64,000 nucleotides of DNA, taken from positions 310,001 to 374,000 of the forward strand of contig OZ245996.1 of NCBI GenBank assembly GCA_965230205.1. Direction: 5' to 3'. Under the pieces are notes generated by a model. The model was not told the origin of the DNA and did no database searches. It saw nothing but the letters and a program-made list of their open reading frames with translations. Made by a program: the position numbers and the translations under genes. Of the stretch, positions 17,645-25,823 are shown piece after piece. Source of the DNA: CANLBN01 sp965230205 (GTDB lineage: Bacteria > Pseudomonadota > Gammaproteobacteria > Pseudomonadales > Cellvibrionaceae). Within the stretch, counting starts at the first letter, position 1. Every line of letters starts with the position of its first letter.

Positions 17645-18813
17645 ACCGCTACCCCTCTCTCTTGCGATGAAAACTCTTTAAGCAGTTGCTCTGTGTGTTC
17701 ACCCAAGGCAGGAACAGCCCCCAATGGTCCATTGTCATCATCAATAATGACTGGCGGTGCGACTATCTGTGCAAGTCCAGAAGGAGTTTCAACAAAGGCA
17801 TAACGAAGCTGAGGATGGTCGACAAGATCTTTTGTGTGATTGACCGAGCCAAAAGCAATACCGTTATCATGTAATTTCTGACGTAGTTCTATGGCTGTAA
17901 AACGACAAAAGCACTCGGAAATTATCGAGTCTAATTTATTCCTATTAGCCACTCGCTGATTGTTACTATGAAAACGCTCATCATTCGCTAAACTTGGTTG
18001 CTCCAAAATCTGCTCACAAAAACATTGCCACTCACGGTTATTTTGAATAGAAATAACCAATGTTTTTTCATCACCGGAACAGTACTCACCATAAGGTGAG
18101 ATAGAAGGGTGTTTAAGCCCAACCCGCTCAGGGCCTTTTCCACTATATTTTTGATGAAGAATAGGCACCGACATCCAATCAGCTGCACCATCAAATAAAG
18201 ATACCTTTACCGAACTTCCTATACCGGTTTTTTCACGCTTAGAGAGCGCCAGCAAAATACCGCTTAATGCATTCATTCCTGCGCCGATATCACAAATAGA
18301 AACACCAATACGGCCATAACTTTCCACGCCACCGCTGACAGATACCAAACCACTTTCTGATTGAATTAACAGGTCATAGGCTTTCATATCCTTATATTCG
18401 CCAGACTCACCATAACCCGAAATATCACAAGTAATTAATTGCGAATAACGAGCCCTTAGCGATTGTGAATCTAAGCCTAATCTAGCCGCTGCACCTGGAG
18501 CCAGATTTTGAATAAATACATCGGCTCGCGCCAGCATATTGTGCAAGGCTTCTATTCCCTGAGCGGATTTAATATCCAGCACAACGGACTCTTTACCTCG
18601 GTTGGTCCAAACAAAATAAGAGGATTCACCATTCACTGCACTGTCATAACCACGTGCAAAGTCTCCGGCATCACGCTCAACCTTGATGACTCTGGCGCCA
18701 GCATCCGCTAAGCGACAAGAACATAAAGGAGCCGCGAGAGCCTGCTCAATCGAAACAACTAATACACCGTCAAGCGGTTTGGAGGTCGTTTTTTTCTTCA
18801 TATTTAGATCCAT
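17641..18813 (-). CDS. Class III CoA-transferase (CaiB/BaiF), probable itaconate CoA-transferase
   Basis: A 390-aa CaiB/BaiF family protein. It has the N-terminal LDGVLVVSIEQALAAPLCS segment, WTNRGKESVVLDIK, NLAPGAAARLGL, and SICDIGAGMNALSGIL with the Asp that carries the acyl-CoA intermediate in this family. It is the first gene of the run and divergent from a LysR gene. In Pseudomonas aeruginosa a transferase of this family, a MaoC hydratase, a CitE lyase and a TRAP transporter form the itaconate locus; the same set occurs here. Mesaconate or another C5 acid is possible. Confidence 0.76.
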   Translation of the reverse strand: MDLNMKKKTTSKPLDGVLVVSIEQALAAPLCSCRLADAGARVIKVERDAGDFARGYDSAVNGESSYFVWTNRGKESVVLDIKSAQGIEALHNMLARADVFIQNLAPGAAARLGLDSQSLRARYSQLITCDISGYGESGEYKDMKAYDLLIQSESGLVSVSGGVESYGRIGVSICDIGAGMNALSGILLALSKREKTGIGSSVKVSLFDGAADWMSVPILHQKYSGKGPERVGLKHPSISPYGEYCSGDEKTLVISIQNNREWQCFCEQILEQPSLANDERFHSNNQRVANRNKLDSIISECFCRFTAIELRQKLHDNGIAFGSVNHTKDLVDHPQLRYAFVETPSGLAQIVAPPVIIDDDNGPLGAVPALGEHTEQLLKEFSSQERGVAV

Positions 18814-18955
18814 TTTTGATGCTCAATTTATTATTTGTTATTTTTAATGACATAATTAAACTTTACCGAGATAGCTGCAAACGATTAATATTGTGGTTGT
18901 CAGGTTAAAAAAACTAATCCGAAATATATTTAAGCGCCATTAACAGGTGATTTTT

Positions 18956-19855
18956 ATGAGACGACTGCCCTCTATGTCAGCCCTGCGTGCCTTTGAAGCA
19001 GCAGCACGCTTGCTTAGCTTTAAAGACGCCGCCAATGAGCTATGCGTGACACCTGCCGCTGTCAGCCACCAAGTACAAAAACTGGAAGAAGAATTACAGA
19101 CATCGCTGTTTCGACGATTTAACCGTCGCGTCGCACTAACAGATTCTGGCGCCAAATACCTAGCACGCTTGCGCCTCGCATTTGATGATGTAGAAGAAGC
19201 TACTCGGGACCTTGTTCAACAAGGTGATGGTGAAGTAATTTCGTTCGTTGTCCCACCCATGCTATTAAAAGGGTGGATTATTCAACACTTGCCCTTATTT
19301 TATGAGCAAAACCCTGAACTTAAATTACGAGTAACAGACACCTTGCGCTACCCTAATTTTGAAAAAGAAAACATTGATTGCAGCATTCGTTATGGCTTCG
19401 GTGGATGGGAAGAAGTTCACAGCGAATATTTATTTTCAGAAGATATGTGCCCTATTTGCAGCCCTTCATTATTGACAGCCGATAAGAAACTAGATGGGCC
19501 CGAGGATTTAAAAAATTTTAGGCTTATCTATACCGAAAGGCGCTTAGTGCAATGGGATAATTATCTAGCCAGTGGCGGCTACGACCACATTAAAGCGCGA
19601 GGGCAATTATGGTTTTTAAATTCAATCCATACCTTTGAAGCGGCACTCGCCGGATTAGGAGTTGCTCTTGTTAACAGAACGTTTGCAAAAAAATATATCG
19701 ACTCCGGACAATTAATTATTCCTTTTGAATTAAATACCACAATAACACGCAAACCCGCGTATTATTTTGTTGCGCCAAAACACCATATGCAAAGTGATAA
19801 AGTCCTTAGCTTACGCAAATGGATTATAGATATATCGACTGATTGGTGTAGTTAG
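18956..19855 (+). CDS. LysR-family regulator, GcvA-like, of the CoA-ester/TRAP cluster
   Basis: A LysR regulator of 299 aa. The N-terminus MRRLPSMSALRAFEAAAR with the helix FKDAANELCVTPAAVSHQVQKLE is of the GcvA type. The start is taken as ATG 18956, with AGGTGA just upstream; a GTG at 18947 would add three residues. It is divergent from the CoA-transferase gene across about 140 bp, the usual layout for a LysR protein and its target operon, so it is probably the local activator. No clear T-N11-A palindrome was picked out by eye. Confidence 0.88.
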   Translation: MRRLPSMSALRAFEAAARLLSFKDAANELCVTPAAVSHQVQKLEEELQTSLFRRFNRRVALTDSGAKYLARLRLAFDDVEEATRDLVQQGDGEVISFVVPPMLLKGWIIQHLPLFYEQNPELKLRVTDTLRYPNFEKENIDCSIRYGFGGWEEVHSEYLFSEDMCPICSPSLLTADKKLDGPEDLKNFRLIYTERRLVQWDNYLASGGYDHIKARGQLWFLNSIHTFEAALAGLGVALVNRTFAKKYIDSGQLIIPFELNTTITRKPAYYFVAPKHHMQSDKVLSLRKWIIDISTDWCS

Positions 19856-19923
19856 ATCTCCTTTTTAACGCCAGCAATACCATCTTGTTAAAAATATTAT
19901 CGATAGTTTAGCTTTTCCCCATA

Positions 19924-20442
19924 TTAAGTATTAGCCATTTCTTTCCTGCTCACTGCTTGCCAGATGACCAATAGGCGAGAAAAAAATAACCCACTAAAAC
20001 AACCGTATAAAAAGCTGATTAAAAGAATAAACGCTAGATTTTCCGCTATGGGCAACTCACGTGCGAGCACAACACCAACGGAATACTTTGTCATAAAAAT
20101 TGCCATCATTAAAAGCAGTGGAAACCAACTCCCTGGAATCATAAAGGCTTGCTCGCTATCTAAATAGACAACCCCTTTAGGCGAGGCGATTTTTAAGCCA
20201 ATCCATGTCGCTATGGAGAAACCAATAGCCCATGCAAGCAAACCTGAAATATCAACATTGAATGCAGAGATAACACTATATAATGACAGAGCGATCATTG
20301 AACATGGAAGGATGAAAACCTTTCTCCTATCTATTGTTCGAGGTTTACTTTGAAAGTATCCCAACACCAAAAGAACAAAGAAAAGAATAAATACCCAAGT
20401 AGGCGTATGTTTCAATATTTCGACTAGCAATATAATTTCCAT
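19924..20442 (-). CDS. Integral membrane protein, DUF6622-like
   Basis: A small inner-membrane protein (172 aa from the ATG at 20442; another ATG at 20451). Five or so hydrophobic helices are visible, with a short basic loop SKPRTIDRRKV after the first. The N-terminal layout EILKHTPTWVFILFFVLLVLG resembles the DUF6622 family from memory, which has no assigned function. It stands alone, convergent with the LysR gene, and a 9-bp inverted repeat lies 39 bp upstream of its start. Confidence 0.65.
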   Translation of the reverse strand: MEIILLVEILKHTPTWVFILFFVLLVLGYFQSKPRTIDRRKVFILPCSMIALSLYSVISAFNVDISGLLAWAIGFSIATWIGLKIASPKGVVYLDSEQAFMIPGSWFPLLLMMAIFMTKYSVGVVLARELPIAENLAFILLISFLYGCFSGLFFSRLLVIWQAVSRKEMANT

Positions 20443-20480
20443 TAAGAGCAAAAAGCCTAATACTTTCCTTTAAAGAGATC

Positions 20481-20517
20481 GCGACAAATAAAAACCTTTA
20501 TCGTTATGATTTGTCGC
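20481..20517. promoter_or_regulatory. Inverted repeat upstream of the DUF6622-like gene
   Basis: GCGACAAAT (20481-20489) and ATTTGTCGC (20509-20517) form a perfect 9-bp inverted repeat separated by 19 bp. The intervening bases end in TTTATCGTTATG. The right arm with its flank resembles 21108-21129 upstream of the next gene (ATCGTTATCATTATAATTTGTCGC), where it follows a Fur-like box. No U tract follows, so an operator is more likely than a terminator. Confidence 0.4.
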
Positions 20518-20617
20518 TGTCGTATTTTATTGTATTTACATTACCCAAGGCAGCATCCACTGATAATTTTGTAGGGCTGGAAAGGTAGTGTTGCATATTT
20601 TTAAACAATGAATATAA

Positions 20618-21067
20618 CTACAGGCCATATTTATTAATAAAAGCTTGGTTCCCATTAGCAATTTCAAGCTCATTTGCGGCAGTTAGCTCGCAGAATTTCA
20701 TTAACTGCTTTTGACTCAGATGAAACAATTGGCCAGTAAAACGATTTCTAAACTCGGGATTACTTGAGTTAGCAAATTGAGGCCAAAAATAGTTTCGATC
20801 ACAAGCGCAATATAGGTAAACAATTTCTTCGGCTTCCTTACCAATGATGTCTGCTATCTTGCCACGCTGACCAGTTGAAACTAAACTCTCGCTAAAACCT
20901 GCTGTTCCATAAGCGGCATGATACAGACCAGCATCTTGAAGTACCGCTGAAGCCTGCCATTGTTTTAGCAATGATTGCGTACCGATAAGATGATCAACTA
21001 ACGCTCCATCAATATGCTCAAAATCGCCAGCACCTAATGCTGAAAGCTGTCTAAATTTCTCATCCAT
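20618..21067 (-). CDS. DUF6817-like protein
   Basis: A soluble protein of 149 aa with regularly placed histidines and aspartates: FEHIDGALVDHLIGTQSLL, then DAGLYHAAYGTAGF, then LYCACDRNYFW. This pattern matches what I recall of DUF6817, reminiscent of HD-type metal-binding helices, but no activity is known. No signal peptide. A Fur-like box lies 35-53 bp upstream of the start codon, suggesting iron-dependent control. Confidence 0.65.
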   Translation of the reverse strand: MDEKFRQLSALGAGDFEHIDGALVDHLIGTQSLLKQWQASAVLQDAGLYHAAYGTAGFSESLVSTGQRGKIADIIGKEAEEIVYLYCACDRNYFWPQFANSSNPEFRNRFTGQLFHLSQKQLMKFCELTAANELEIANGNQAFINKYGL

Positions 21068-21101
21068 ATCTTGTGCTCGATTTTAAGGGTATGCAATAAA
21101 C

Positions 21102-21120
21102 AATAATCGTTATCATTATA
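21102..21120. promoter_or_regulatory. Fur-like box upstream of the DUF6817-like gene
   Basis: Read on the minus strand, TATAATGATAACGATTATT matches the 19-bp Fur consensus GATAATGATAATCATTATC at 15 of 19 positions. It sits 35-53 bp before the start codon at 21067, a usual operator position. The box is also between this gene and the divergent Spy-like gene, but lies about 150 bp from the latter's start. Confidence 0.55.
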
Positions 21121-21166
21121 ATTTGTCGCCGATCCTTTTGTTCTAAACAGGCTCCCCCTACGCTCT

Positions 21167-21210
21167 GTTACAAACTGTTACAAAGTGTTACTCAGTAGAA
21201 AAGCTATATT
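21167..21210 (+). promoter_or_regulatory. Triple CpxR-like box and -10 element of the Spy-like gene
   Basis: The pentamer GTTAC occurs at 21167-21171, 21177-21181 and 21187-21191. On the minus strand this is GTAAC-N5-GTAAC-N5-GTAAC, close to the E. coli CpxR site GTAAA-N5-GTAAA. A -10-like TATATT lies at 21205-21210, so the last pentamer overlaps the -35 position, as for an activator. The gene starts at 21271, leaving a leader of roughly 55 nt with a GGGAGAG ribosome-binding site. Confidence 0.62.
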
Positions 21211-21270
21211 CTTCCCTATTCCCTACACTGACCCTGTCAATTCAACATTATATCTTAACGGGAGAGCTTT

Positions 21271-21738
21271 ATGAAAATGACAAATAAAACAGTACTACTT
21301 ACAATGGGGCTGGTGGGCTTTATTCTTGCAGGTACAGTATTTGCGTTTGGTGGACATCACCATAACCCTGAAGAACGTGCCGCTTATATGGTAGAAAAAA
21401 TTACCAAAAAATTATCACTTAGCAATGAGCAAAAGAATAAATTAACTGTACTAAAAGATAGCATGCTGACTTTACGTAGCGACATCAAGCAAGGCAAGGA
21501 CGTTTTACAGCAAGATCTTTTATCTTCTGTGAGCGGTACCACTCTCGATGAGGCAGTGATTCTTGGACATATTGAGCAAAAGACAGCAACACTGAGCACG
21601 AGAGCCCCCGAACTTGTTGCAGCATTAGGTGAGTTTTACAATAGCCTTGATGCAGACCAACAAGAAAAGGTACGCACTAAGATGAATAAATTTGTACAAC
21701 ATATGCAACATCACGATTATGATGATCTCGACGATTAG
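21271..21738 (+). CDS. Periplasmic Spy/CpxP-family stress protein
   Basis: A small periplasmic protein of 155 aa. The signal peptide ends at about residue 26 (VFAFGG), followed by a histidine stretch GGHHHNPEER. The mature part is predicted all-helical, with LSLSNEQKNKLTVLKD and LDADQQEKVRTKMNKF as the two LTxxQ-like repeats of the Spy/CpxP family. A histidine- and aspartate-rich C-terminus (MQHHDYDDLDD) could bind metal. In enterobacteria CpxP restrains the CpxA sensor; a CpxRA-like pair lies directly downstream, separated by a terminator. Confidence 0.85.
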   Translation: MKMTNKTVLLTMGLVGFILAGTVFAFGGHHHNPEERAAYMVEKITKKLSLSNEQKNKLTVLKDSMLTLRSDIKQGKDVLQQDLLSSVSGTTLDEAVILGHIEQKTATLSTRAPELVAALGEFYNSLDADQQEKVRTKMNKFVQHMQHHDYDDLDD

Positions 21739-21804
21739 TACAAATTTGCTTATTGTTAGCAACAACGATTAAAAACAATGGATAAATAACACTTTGGGTA
21801 GTAT

Positions 21805-21832
21805 AAAGCGCGAGATGTATCGCGCTTTTCTT
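21805..21832 (+). terminator. Rho-independent terminator after the Spy-like gene
   Basis: AAAGCGCGA (21805-21813) pairs perfectly with TCGCGCTTT (21820-21828) over a 6-nt loop, followed by a short T-rich end. It is 67 bp past the stop codon and implies that the downstream regulator pair has its own promoter or depends on read-through. Confidence 0.8.
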
Positions 21833-21875
21833 ATATAGCTACCATACAAATAAAGTTAACTAATCCAGAGAAGCC

Positions 21876-22547
21876 ATGATGACACAACATATCTTGTTAA
21901 TTGATGATGATGAGAAACTTGGGGCGCTATTAAATACTTATTTCTCAAGCTTTTCTATTCATTTCGACAATGCCACAACCCCCAGCGAAGGCTATAGCAA
22001 ACTCACTAGCCAGTCGTATGAGCTAGTTATCCTTGACATCATGCTTCCGGAGCAGGATGGCTTTGAAGTTTGCAAAACCATCCGTAAAACCAGTGACATT
22101 CCTATTATTATGTTAACCGCTCGCGGAGAAGTCATGGATCGGATTATTGGCTTAGAGGTCGGCGCAGACGACTATTTACCAAAGCCTTTTGAGCCTCGAG
22201 AATTACTTGCTAGAATTCAAACAATATTGAAGCGCAGCCAGAAAAAAAATAAACCACCTGCTATGCAGTTTGCTGGACTGTATATCGATGAAACCTCCAT
22301 GCAGGTTAGCTATAAAGACCAAACTATTCACTTAACGTCCATGGAGTACGAGCTACTGATTTTATTTGCACAACATGCCGGCCAGCTATTAAGCCGAGAT
22401 GATATTCTTAACTGCCTAAAAGGCATTGATACTGATATATACTCACGTTCTGTAGATATTCTGGTGAGCCGCCTCAGGCAAAAATTAAAGCCTCTCGACA
22501 TTATTAAAACCATCCGCAGCCGAGGCTATATCTTTGCTAGTGAGTAA
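21876..22547 (+). CDS. cpxR: OmpR/PhoB-family response regulator, CpxR-like
   Basis: A two-domain response regulator of 223 aa. The receiver has acidic residues DDDEK, the phospho-acceptor in LVILDIMLPEQDG (about residue 53), LTARGEVMDRI and the lysine in ADDYLPKPFEPREL. The C-terminal winged helix contains LTSMEYELLILFAQHAGQ and RSVDILVSRLRQKL. The sequence resembles CpxR, and the upstream Spy/CpxP-like gene with GTAAC repeats supports that. It is followed after 4 bp by its kinase gene. Confidence 0.85.
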   Translation: MMTQHILLIDDDEKLGALLNTYFSSFSIHFDNATTPSEGYSKLTSQSYELVILDIMLPEQDGFEVCKTIRKTSDIPIIMLTARGEVMDRIIGLEVGADDYLPKPFEPRELLARIQTILKRSQKKNKPPAMQFAGLYIDETSMQVSYKDQTIHLTSMEYELLILFAQHAGQLLSRDDILNCLKGIDTDIYSRSVDILVSRLRQKLKPLDIIKTIRSRGYIFASE

Positions 22548-22551
22548 ATCT

Positions 22552-23871
22552 ATGAGCATCTCTTCACTTGTCCATCGCATTAAACAATTTCCTAACTCCC
22601 TATCTAGAAAATTAATTTTTCTATTCCTGATTATCGCATTATTATTTTTGGTGGTGGTAGGCGCTAGTTTAGGGCACTTTGTTAAACATTATTTTCAACA
22701 TCAAATCAAGCCACACTTTTTCCAGTACATGGAATATGTGCGAAATGATATTGGCTTCCCCGCTAACCATCAAAAAGCACAGCAATTAGCGGATAAATTA
22801 AACATTGATATTGTGATCATTAACAATTCAAACATTTGGTCTTCAAATGGCGAAAATTTACACATTGGCACACTCAATATTGAACATGAATATGTAAAAA
22901 ATGGAGTGAGTTATGGTGAGGCAGAAATAGACGATAAAGACTATGCCATTATGACTGAAGGGGACACACATTTTTTATTTGATTTAAGCCGTATAAAACA
23001 CGAACGAAGAAGCCCTCGTGGACTAATGCCATTGGCTTTTTTATTAATTATTTTATTTATTCTATATTATGCCACCCGTAAATTATTCGCTCCGATATTA
23101 ACTATCCAACAGGGTATTCATAAAATAGGCGAAGGGGACCTGCAACATCGCATTATTACTACCCGTAAAGATGAGCTGGGAGAGTTAGCAAGCAACATCA
23201 ATAATATGGCTAAAGAATTACAAAAAATGTTAGATGCTAAGCGCCAGCTTTTATTAGCGGTTAGCCACGAGCTGCGCTCGCCCCTCACTCGTACCAATGT
23301 TGCACTGGAAATACTGGAAGATAGTAATATTAAACAAAGAATTAAAGAAGACATTCAGGAGATGGAAAGCTTAATTACTGATATTTTAGAAGCGGAGCGT
23401 TTGAACACTCAACATAGTGTACTTAATAAAAAAGTGCACTCTATCAACATTCTTTGTCAGGAACTGGTGAACCATCACTTTGCCCATGACACATTGACAG
23501 TGAACCTACCCAATAACAATATTACCGCTAATGTCGATGGCCCGAGAATAAAACTGTTACTCAAAAATACGATTGCCAATGCTTTACGCTATCAAAGCCA
23601 GCTTACACGAATTACACTTTCCAACTCTACTGATACATTTACAATAGAAATAGAGGATGACGGCTGTGGAATATCAGCTGATGATATCCCTTACCTTACA
23701 GAACCTTTTTATCGCGTAGACCCTGCTCGGCAGCGACAAACTGGTGGTTACGGATTAGGACTATATCTTTGCAAAGTTGTTGCCGAAGCCCATGGAGGAG
23801 TATTATCTATTGAGAGCCAACTAGACCAAGGAACCAAGATAAGCATTACTTTGCCTTTACAAAACATTTAA
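22552..23871 (+). CDS. cpxA: Sensor histidine kinase, CpxA-like
   Basis: A membrane kinase of 439 aa from ATG 22552; an in-frame TTG at 22534 overlaps cpxR and is less likely. Two transmembrane helices (about residues 20-42 and 155-172) flank a periplasmic domain of about 110 residues, shorter than that of E. coli CpxA. HAMP, H-box AVSHELRSPLTR (His near 237), N-box LLLKNTIANALRY, and the G boxes EDDGCGIS and GGYGLGLYLCK are complete. It should phosphorylate the CpxR-like partner in response to envelope stress. Confidence 0.85.
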   Translation: MSISSLVHRIKQFPNSLSRKLIFLFLIIALLFLVVVGASLGHFVKHYFQHQIKPHFFQYMEYVRNDIGFPANHQKAQQLADKLNIDIVIINNSNIWSSNGENLHIGTLNIEHEYVKNGVSYGEAEIDDKDYAIMTEGDTHFLFDLSRIKHERRSPRGLMPLAFLLIILFILYYATRKLFAPILTIQQGIHKIGEGDLQHRIITTRKDELGELASNINNMAKELQKMLDAKRQLLLAVSHELRSPLTRTNVALEILEDSNIKQRIKEDIQEMESLITDILEAERLNTQHSVLNKKVHSINILCQELVNHHFAHDTLTVNLPNNNITANVDGPRIKLLLKNTIANALRYQSQLTRITLSNSTDTFTIEIEDDGCGISADDIPYLTEPFYRVDPARQRQTGGYGLGLYLCKVVAEAHGGVLSIESQLDQGTKISITLPLQNI

Positions 23872-23890
23872 GGGGCCCATTTAAGCATTT

Positions 23891-23938
23891 AAGGGGTTAG
23901 TGACAAAAAAATATTTACCATTTGTCACCGCCCCCCTT
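23891..23938. terminator. Long hairpin between the convergent cpxA-like and VOC genes
   Basis: An outer stem (AAGGGG at 23891-23896 with CCCCTT at 23933-23938) encloses an inner stem (GTGACAAA at 23900-23907 with TTTGTCAC at 23921-23928). It lies between two converging genes, 20 bp after the first and 36 bp from the end of the second. No clear U tract is present, so function as a bidirectional terminator is likely but not certain. Confidence 0.55.
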
Positions 23939-23973
23939 ACAAGCCCTTTTACACTGGCTTAATTTGTTATAGT

Positions 23974-24390
23974 TTATTTATTTTGTTGAACCAAACTAAA
24001 CCAGTTTCCAGAATCATCCTTCCCCATAGCTTCAACACCATAAAGCTGCTCTGTGGGTGGTTGAGTAAATTCAACCCCTTTTGCTACCAGTTCCTCATAC
24101 GTTTTTTGACAATTTTCTGTTTCGAAAACACCGACTCCAAATGCACCTTGTTCGATTAAACTTCGTATTTTTTCGGCTGAGTCTTTGGTGAACATCGGCC
24201 CTTCTTTTGGCTCAGCTAATACCAGCTCAAGTTGTTGTTTAGATTTTGGATGTACAGTTAACCAACGAAAACCTCCCTCTACGGTCATGTCATCACCAAC
24301 CTCGAATCCAAGCTTATTTTTATAGAAATCAAGAGCTTGGTCTTGATCAAGTACATATACTGTTACATGTGCTATGGATGTAATCATCAC
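23974..24390 (-). CDS. VOC-family (glyoxalase/bleomycin-resistance fold) protein
   Basis: A single-domain vicinal-oxygen-chelate protein of 138 aa. The first module has the metal-site histidine in SIAHVTVYVLDQDQALDFYKN; a Glu lies in LELVLAE; the second module ends with GKDDSGNWFSLVQ. This is the layout of many small uncharacterised VOC proteins, and no substrate can be assigned. It follows an AraC-type regulator gene by 68 bp on the same strand and may be its target. Confidence 0.85.
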   Translation of the reverse strand: MMITSIAHVTVYVLDQDQALDFYKNKLGFEVGDDMTVEGGFRWLTVHPKSKQQLELVLAEPKEGPMFTKDSAEKIRSLIEQGAFGVGVFETENCQKTYEELVAKGVEFTQPPTEQLYGVEAMGKDDSGNWFSLVQQNK

Positions 24391-24458
24391 TTTATTCCTA
24401 GTTGTTAAATAGTTCTTATTTTATAAGAATAACCAAAACCATATTTCTCCAATATTGC

Positions 24459-24878
24459 TCAATTAGCCGATTGGCCCAAAAAATGATAAGCATAGCAGGC
24501 AGGTATAGCCTGCGACGGAAAATGGAATGCCTCTGTAGACAAAGCCCACAGTTTACGGCGATATAAAGTAGGCGCCATACCAACTTGTTTGAAAAACAAT
24601 GAAGAAAAGCTACCAAGGCTTATATAGCCCACTCGCTCACAAACCTCTGAGACACTTAAGTTTTCCGTAATAAGCATTCTCTTAGCTTTTTCGATTCTGA
24701 TTCGAATCAAGAATTCGTTTGGCGTTTCTCCATAAACCTCTTTAAAAACACGCAAAAAATGATAAGGCGACATATGTGAGTATTGTGCTACATCGGATAA
24801 GCTGAACGGGGCAAAGTAATTATCAGCTATATAATCCCTACCAGCTCTTAACCTTTCAAATTTATAGTTTCTAGCCAT
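24459..24878 (-). CDS. AraC-family transcriptional regulator (DNA-binding domain only)
   Basis: A small AraC/XylS protein, 139 aa from the ATG at 24878. Both helix-turn-helix units are present: FSLSDVAQYSHMSPYHFLRVFKE, and LSVSEVCERVGYISLGSFSSLFFKQ with the conserved GMAPTLYRR. There is no N-terminal effector domain, as in SoxS/MarA-sized relatives, but a 35-residue C-terminal tail is added. It probably controls the VOC gene behind it. Confidence 0.85.
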   Translation of the reverse strand: MARNYKFERLRAGRDYIADNYFAPFSLSDVAQYSHMSPYHFLRVFKEVYGETPNEFLIRIRIEKAKRMLITENLSVSEVCERVGYISLGSFSSLFFKQVGMAPTLYRRKLWALSTEAFHFPSQAIPACYAYHFLGQSAN

Positions 24879-24979
24879 AAGATATAACACCTTGCAAAAA
24901 GGCAAAACTGTGCCGCGCCCAATGAAACGAAGTGGAGTGTTTTAAGCAACTTGTATGATTGTTTTTGTGGTTAATAAGA

Positions 24980-25072
24980 TTAAACACCTGATTTCACCAT
25001 GCTTTTAATCCTAACTGCTTTTTCAAAATGATCTGATTCATGGGTCTTAATCCACCATGTAGCAATTTCCAT
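24980..25072 (-). CDS. Possible 30-residue peptide or gene remnant
   Basis: In the 310-bp gap between the AraC gene and the next CDS, a minus-strand frame from ATG 25072 to TAA 24980 encodes MEIATWWIKTHESDHFEKAV and ten more residues. The composition is protein-like, and the frame is open a further six codons upstream, which suggests the tail of a decayed gene or a real small protein. No convincing ribosome-binding site was seen. The remainder of the gap holds only a small GCTGC/GCAGC hairpin near 25124-25136. Confidence 0.3.
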   Translation of the reverse strand: MEIATWWIKTHESDHFEKAVRIKSMVKSGV

Positions 25073-25188
25073 AACATAAGTAGTTCTGAATCATCATGAA
25101 CTTGTCCAAAATAATGGGCCGCATTGCTGCGAAGCAGCGCTTTTAGTGGTCTAGCTGAAGGTGAACATTGACCTTTTTGTTATATATT

Positions 25189-25557
25189 TTAAATTCCAAG
25201 ACATTTATCATTACAATGATTTAATTGGTAGTTTTTTGCCTTTTTAATCAAGGATTCCTTTGGCACGTAAGGGAAAAGCGTTTCCTCAGGTGTCCCTAAA
25301 AATTTTAAATCTTTTTGAACTTGATTGAGATAAAACTTTTTAAGGTTTTCTATTCCCTCTTTGTCCTCTAAAGATTCCAAAACAAATATATTAAGATTGG
25401 CTTTGGAATGCATTCTTTTTGTATTGCTTTCGATACTGTCTAGGTACGATTCAAGCAATTCATTATATTCAGCCTTACCTAGCCAATAGCCATAACTAAC
25501 CGATATTATAAATATCAATATCATGAAAACGGCCGATACATAATTCTGCTTCTTCAT
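25189..25557 (-). CDS. Uncharacterised membrane-anchored protein
   Basis: From the ATG at 25557 this encodes 122 aa: a basic start MKKQNYV, one transmembrane helix (about residues 6-24), and a hydrophilic, mostly charged C-terminal part with paired cysteines near the end (NHCNDKCLGI). The frame is open to 25629, but the upstream extension lacks a good start context. I do not recognise a family. It is isolated, with AT-rich spacers on both sides, and may be strain-specific. Confidence 0.55.
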   Translation of the reverse strand: MKKQNYVSAVFMILIFIISVSYGYWLGKAEYNELLESYLDSIESNTKRMHSKANLNIFVLESLEDKEGIENLKKFYLNQVQKDLKFLGTPEETLFPYVPKESLIKKAKNYQLNHCNDKCLGI

Positions 25558-25823
25558 TTTATTTACATATAACAGTATATTAGGCCGAATTCTGCCTATA
25601 CAACAAAGCATAGAGGCTATTCCTACCAATCAATTCTCCCTAAATCATAACAAACTCAATTACTTACCGCACTTTCTTTAATTTTTCCTTATTAATCATA
25701 TAGCTAAGCCATTATGCTATGAGAGGAGGGTTTTTGTGTCATTATTCAACGCCATTGTGACGTGATAAAACACGTCACGGTTTAGATTAAATATGTTTTT
25801 TCTATTTATTATTATGTACTTGA

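Noticed and set aside
25120..25180. attC-like or terminator element around the GCTGCGAAGCAGC hairpin
   Set aside because: The stem is only 5 bp, no U tract follows, and the R and L boxes of an integron attC site could not be found.
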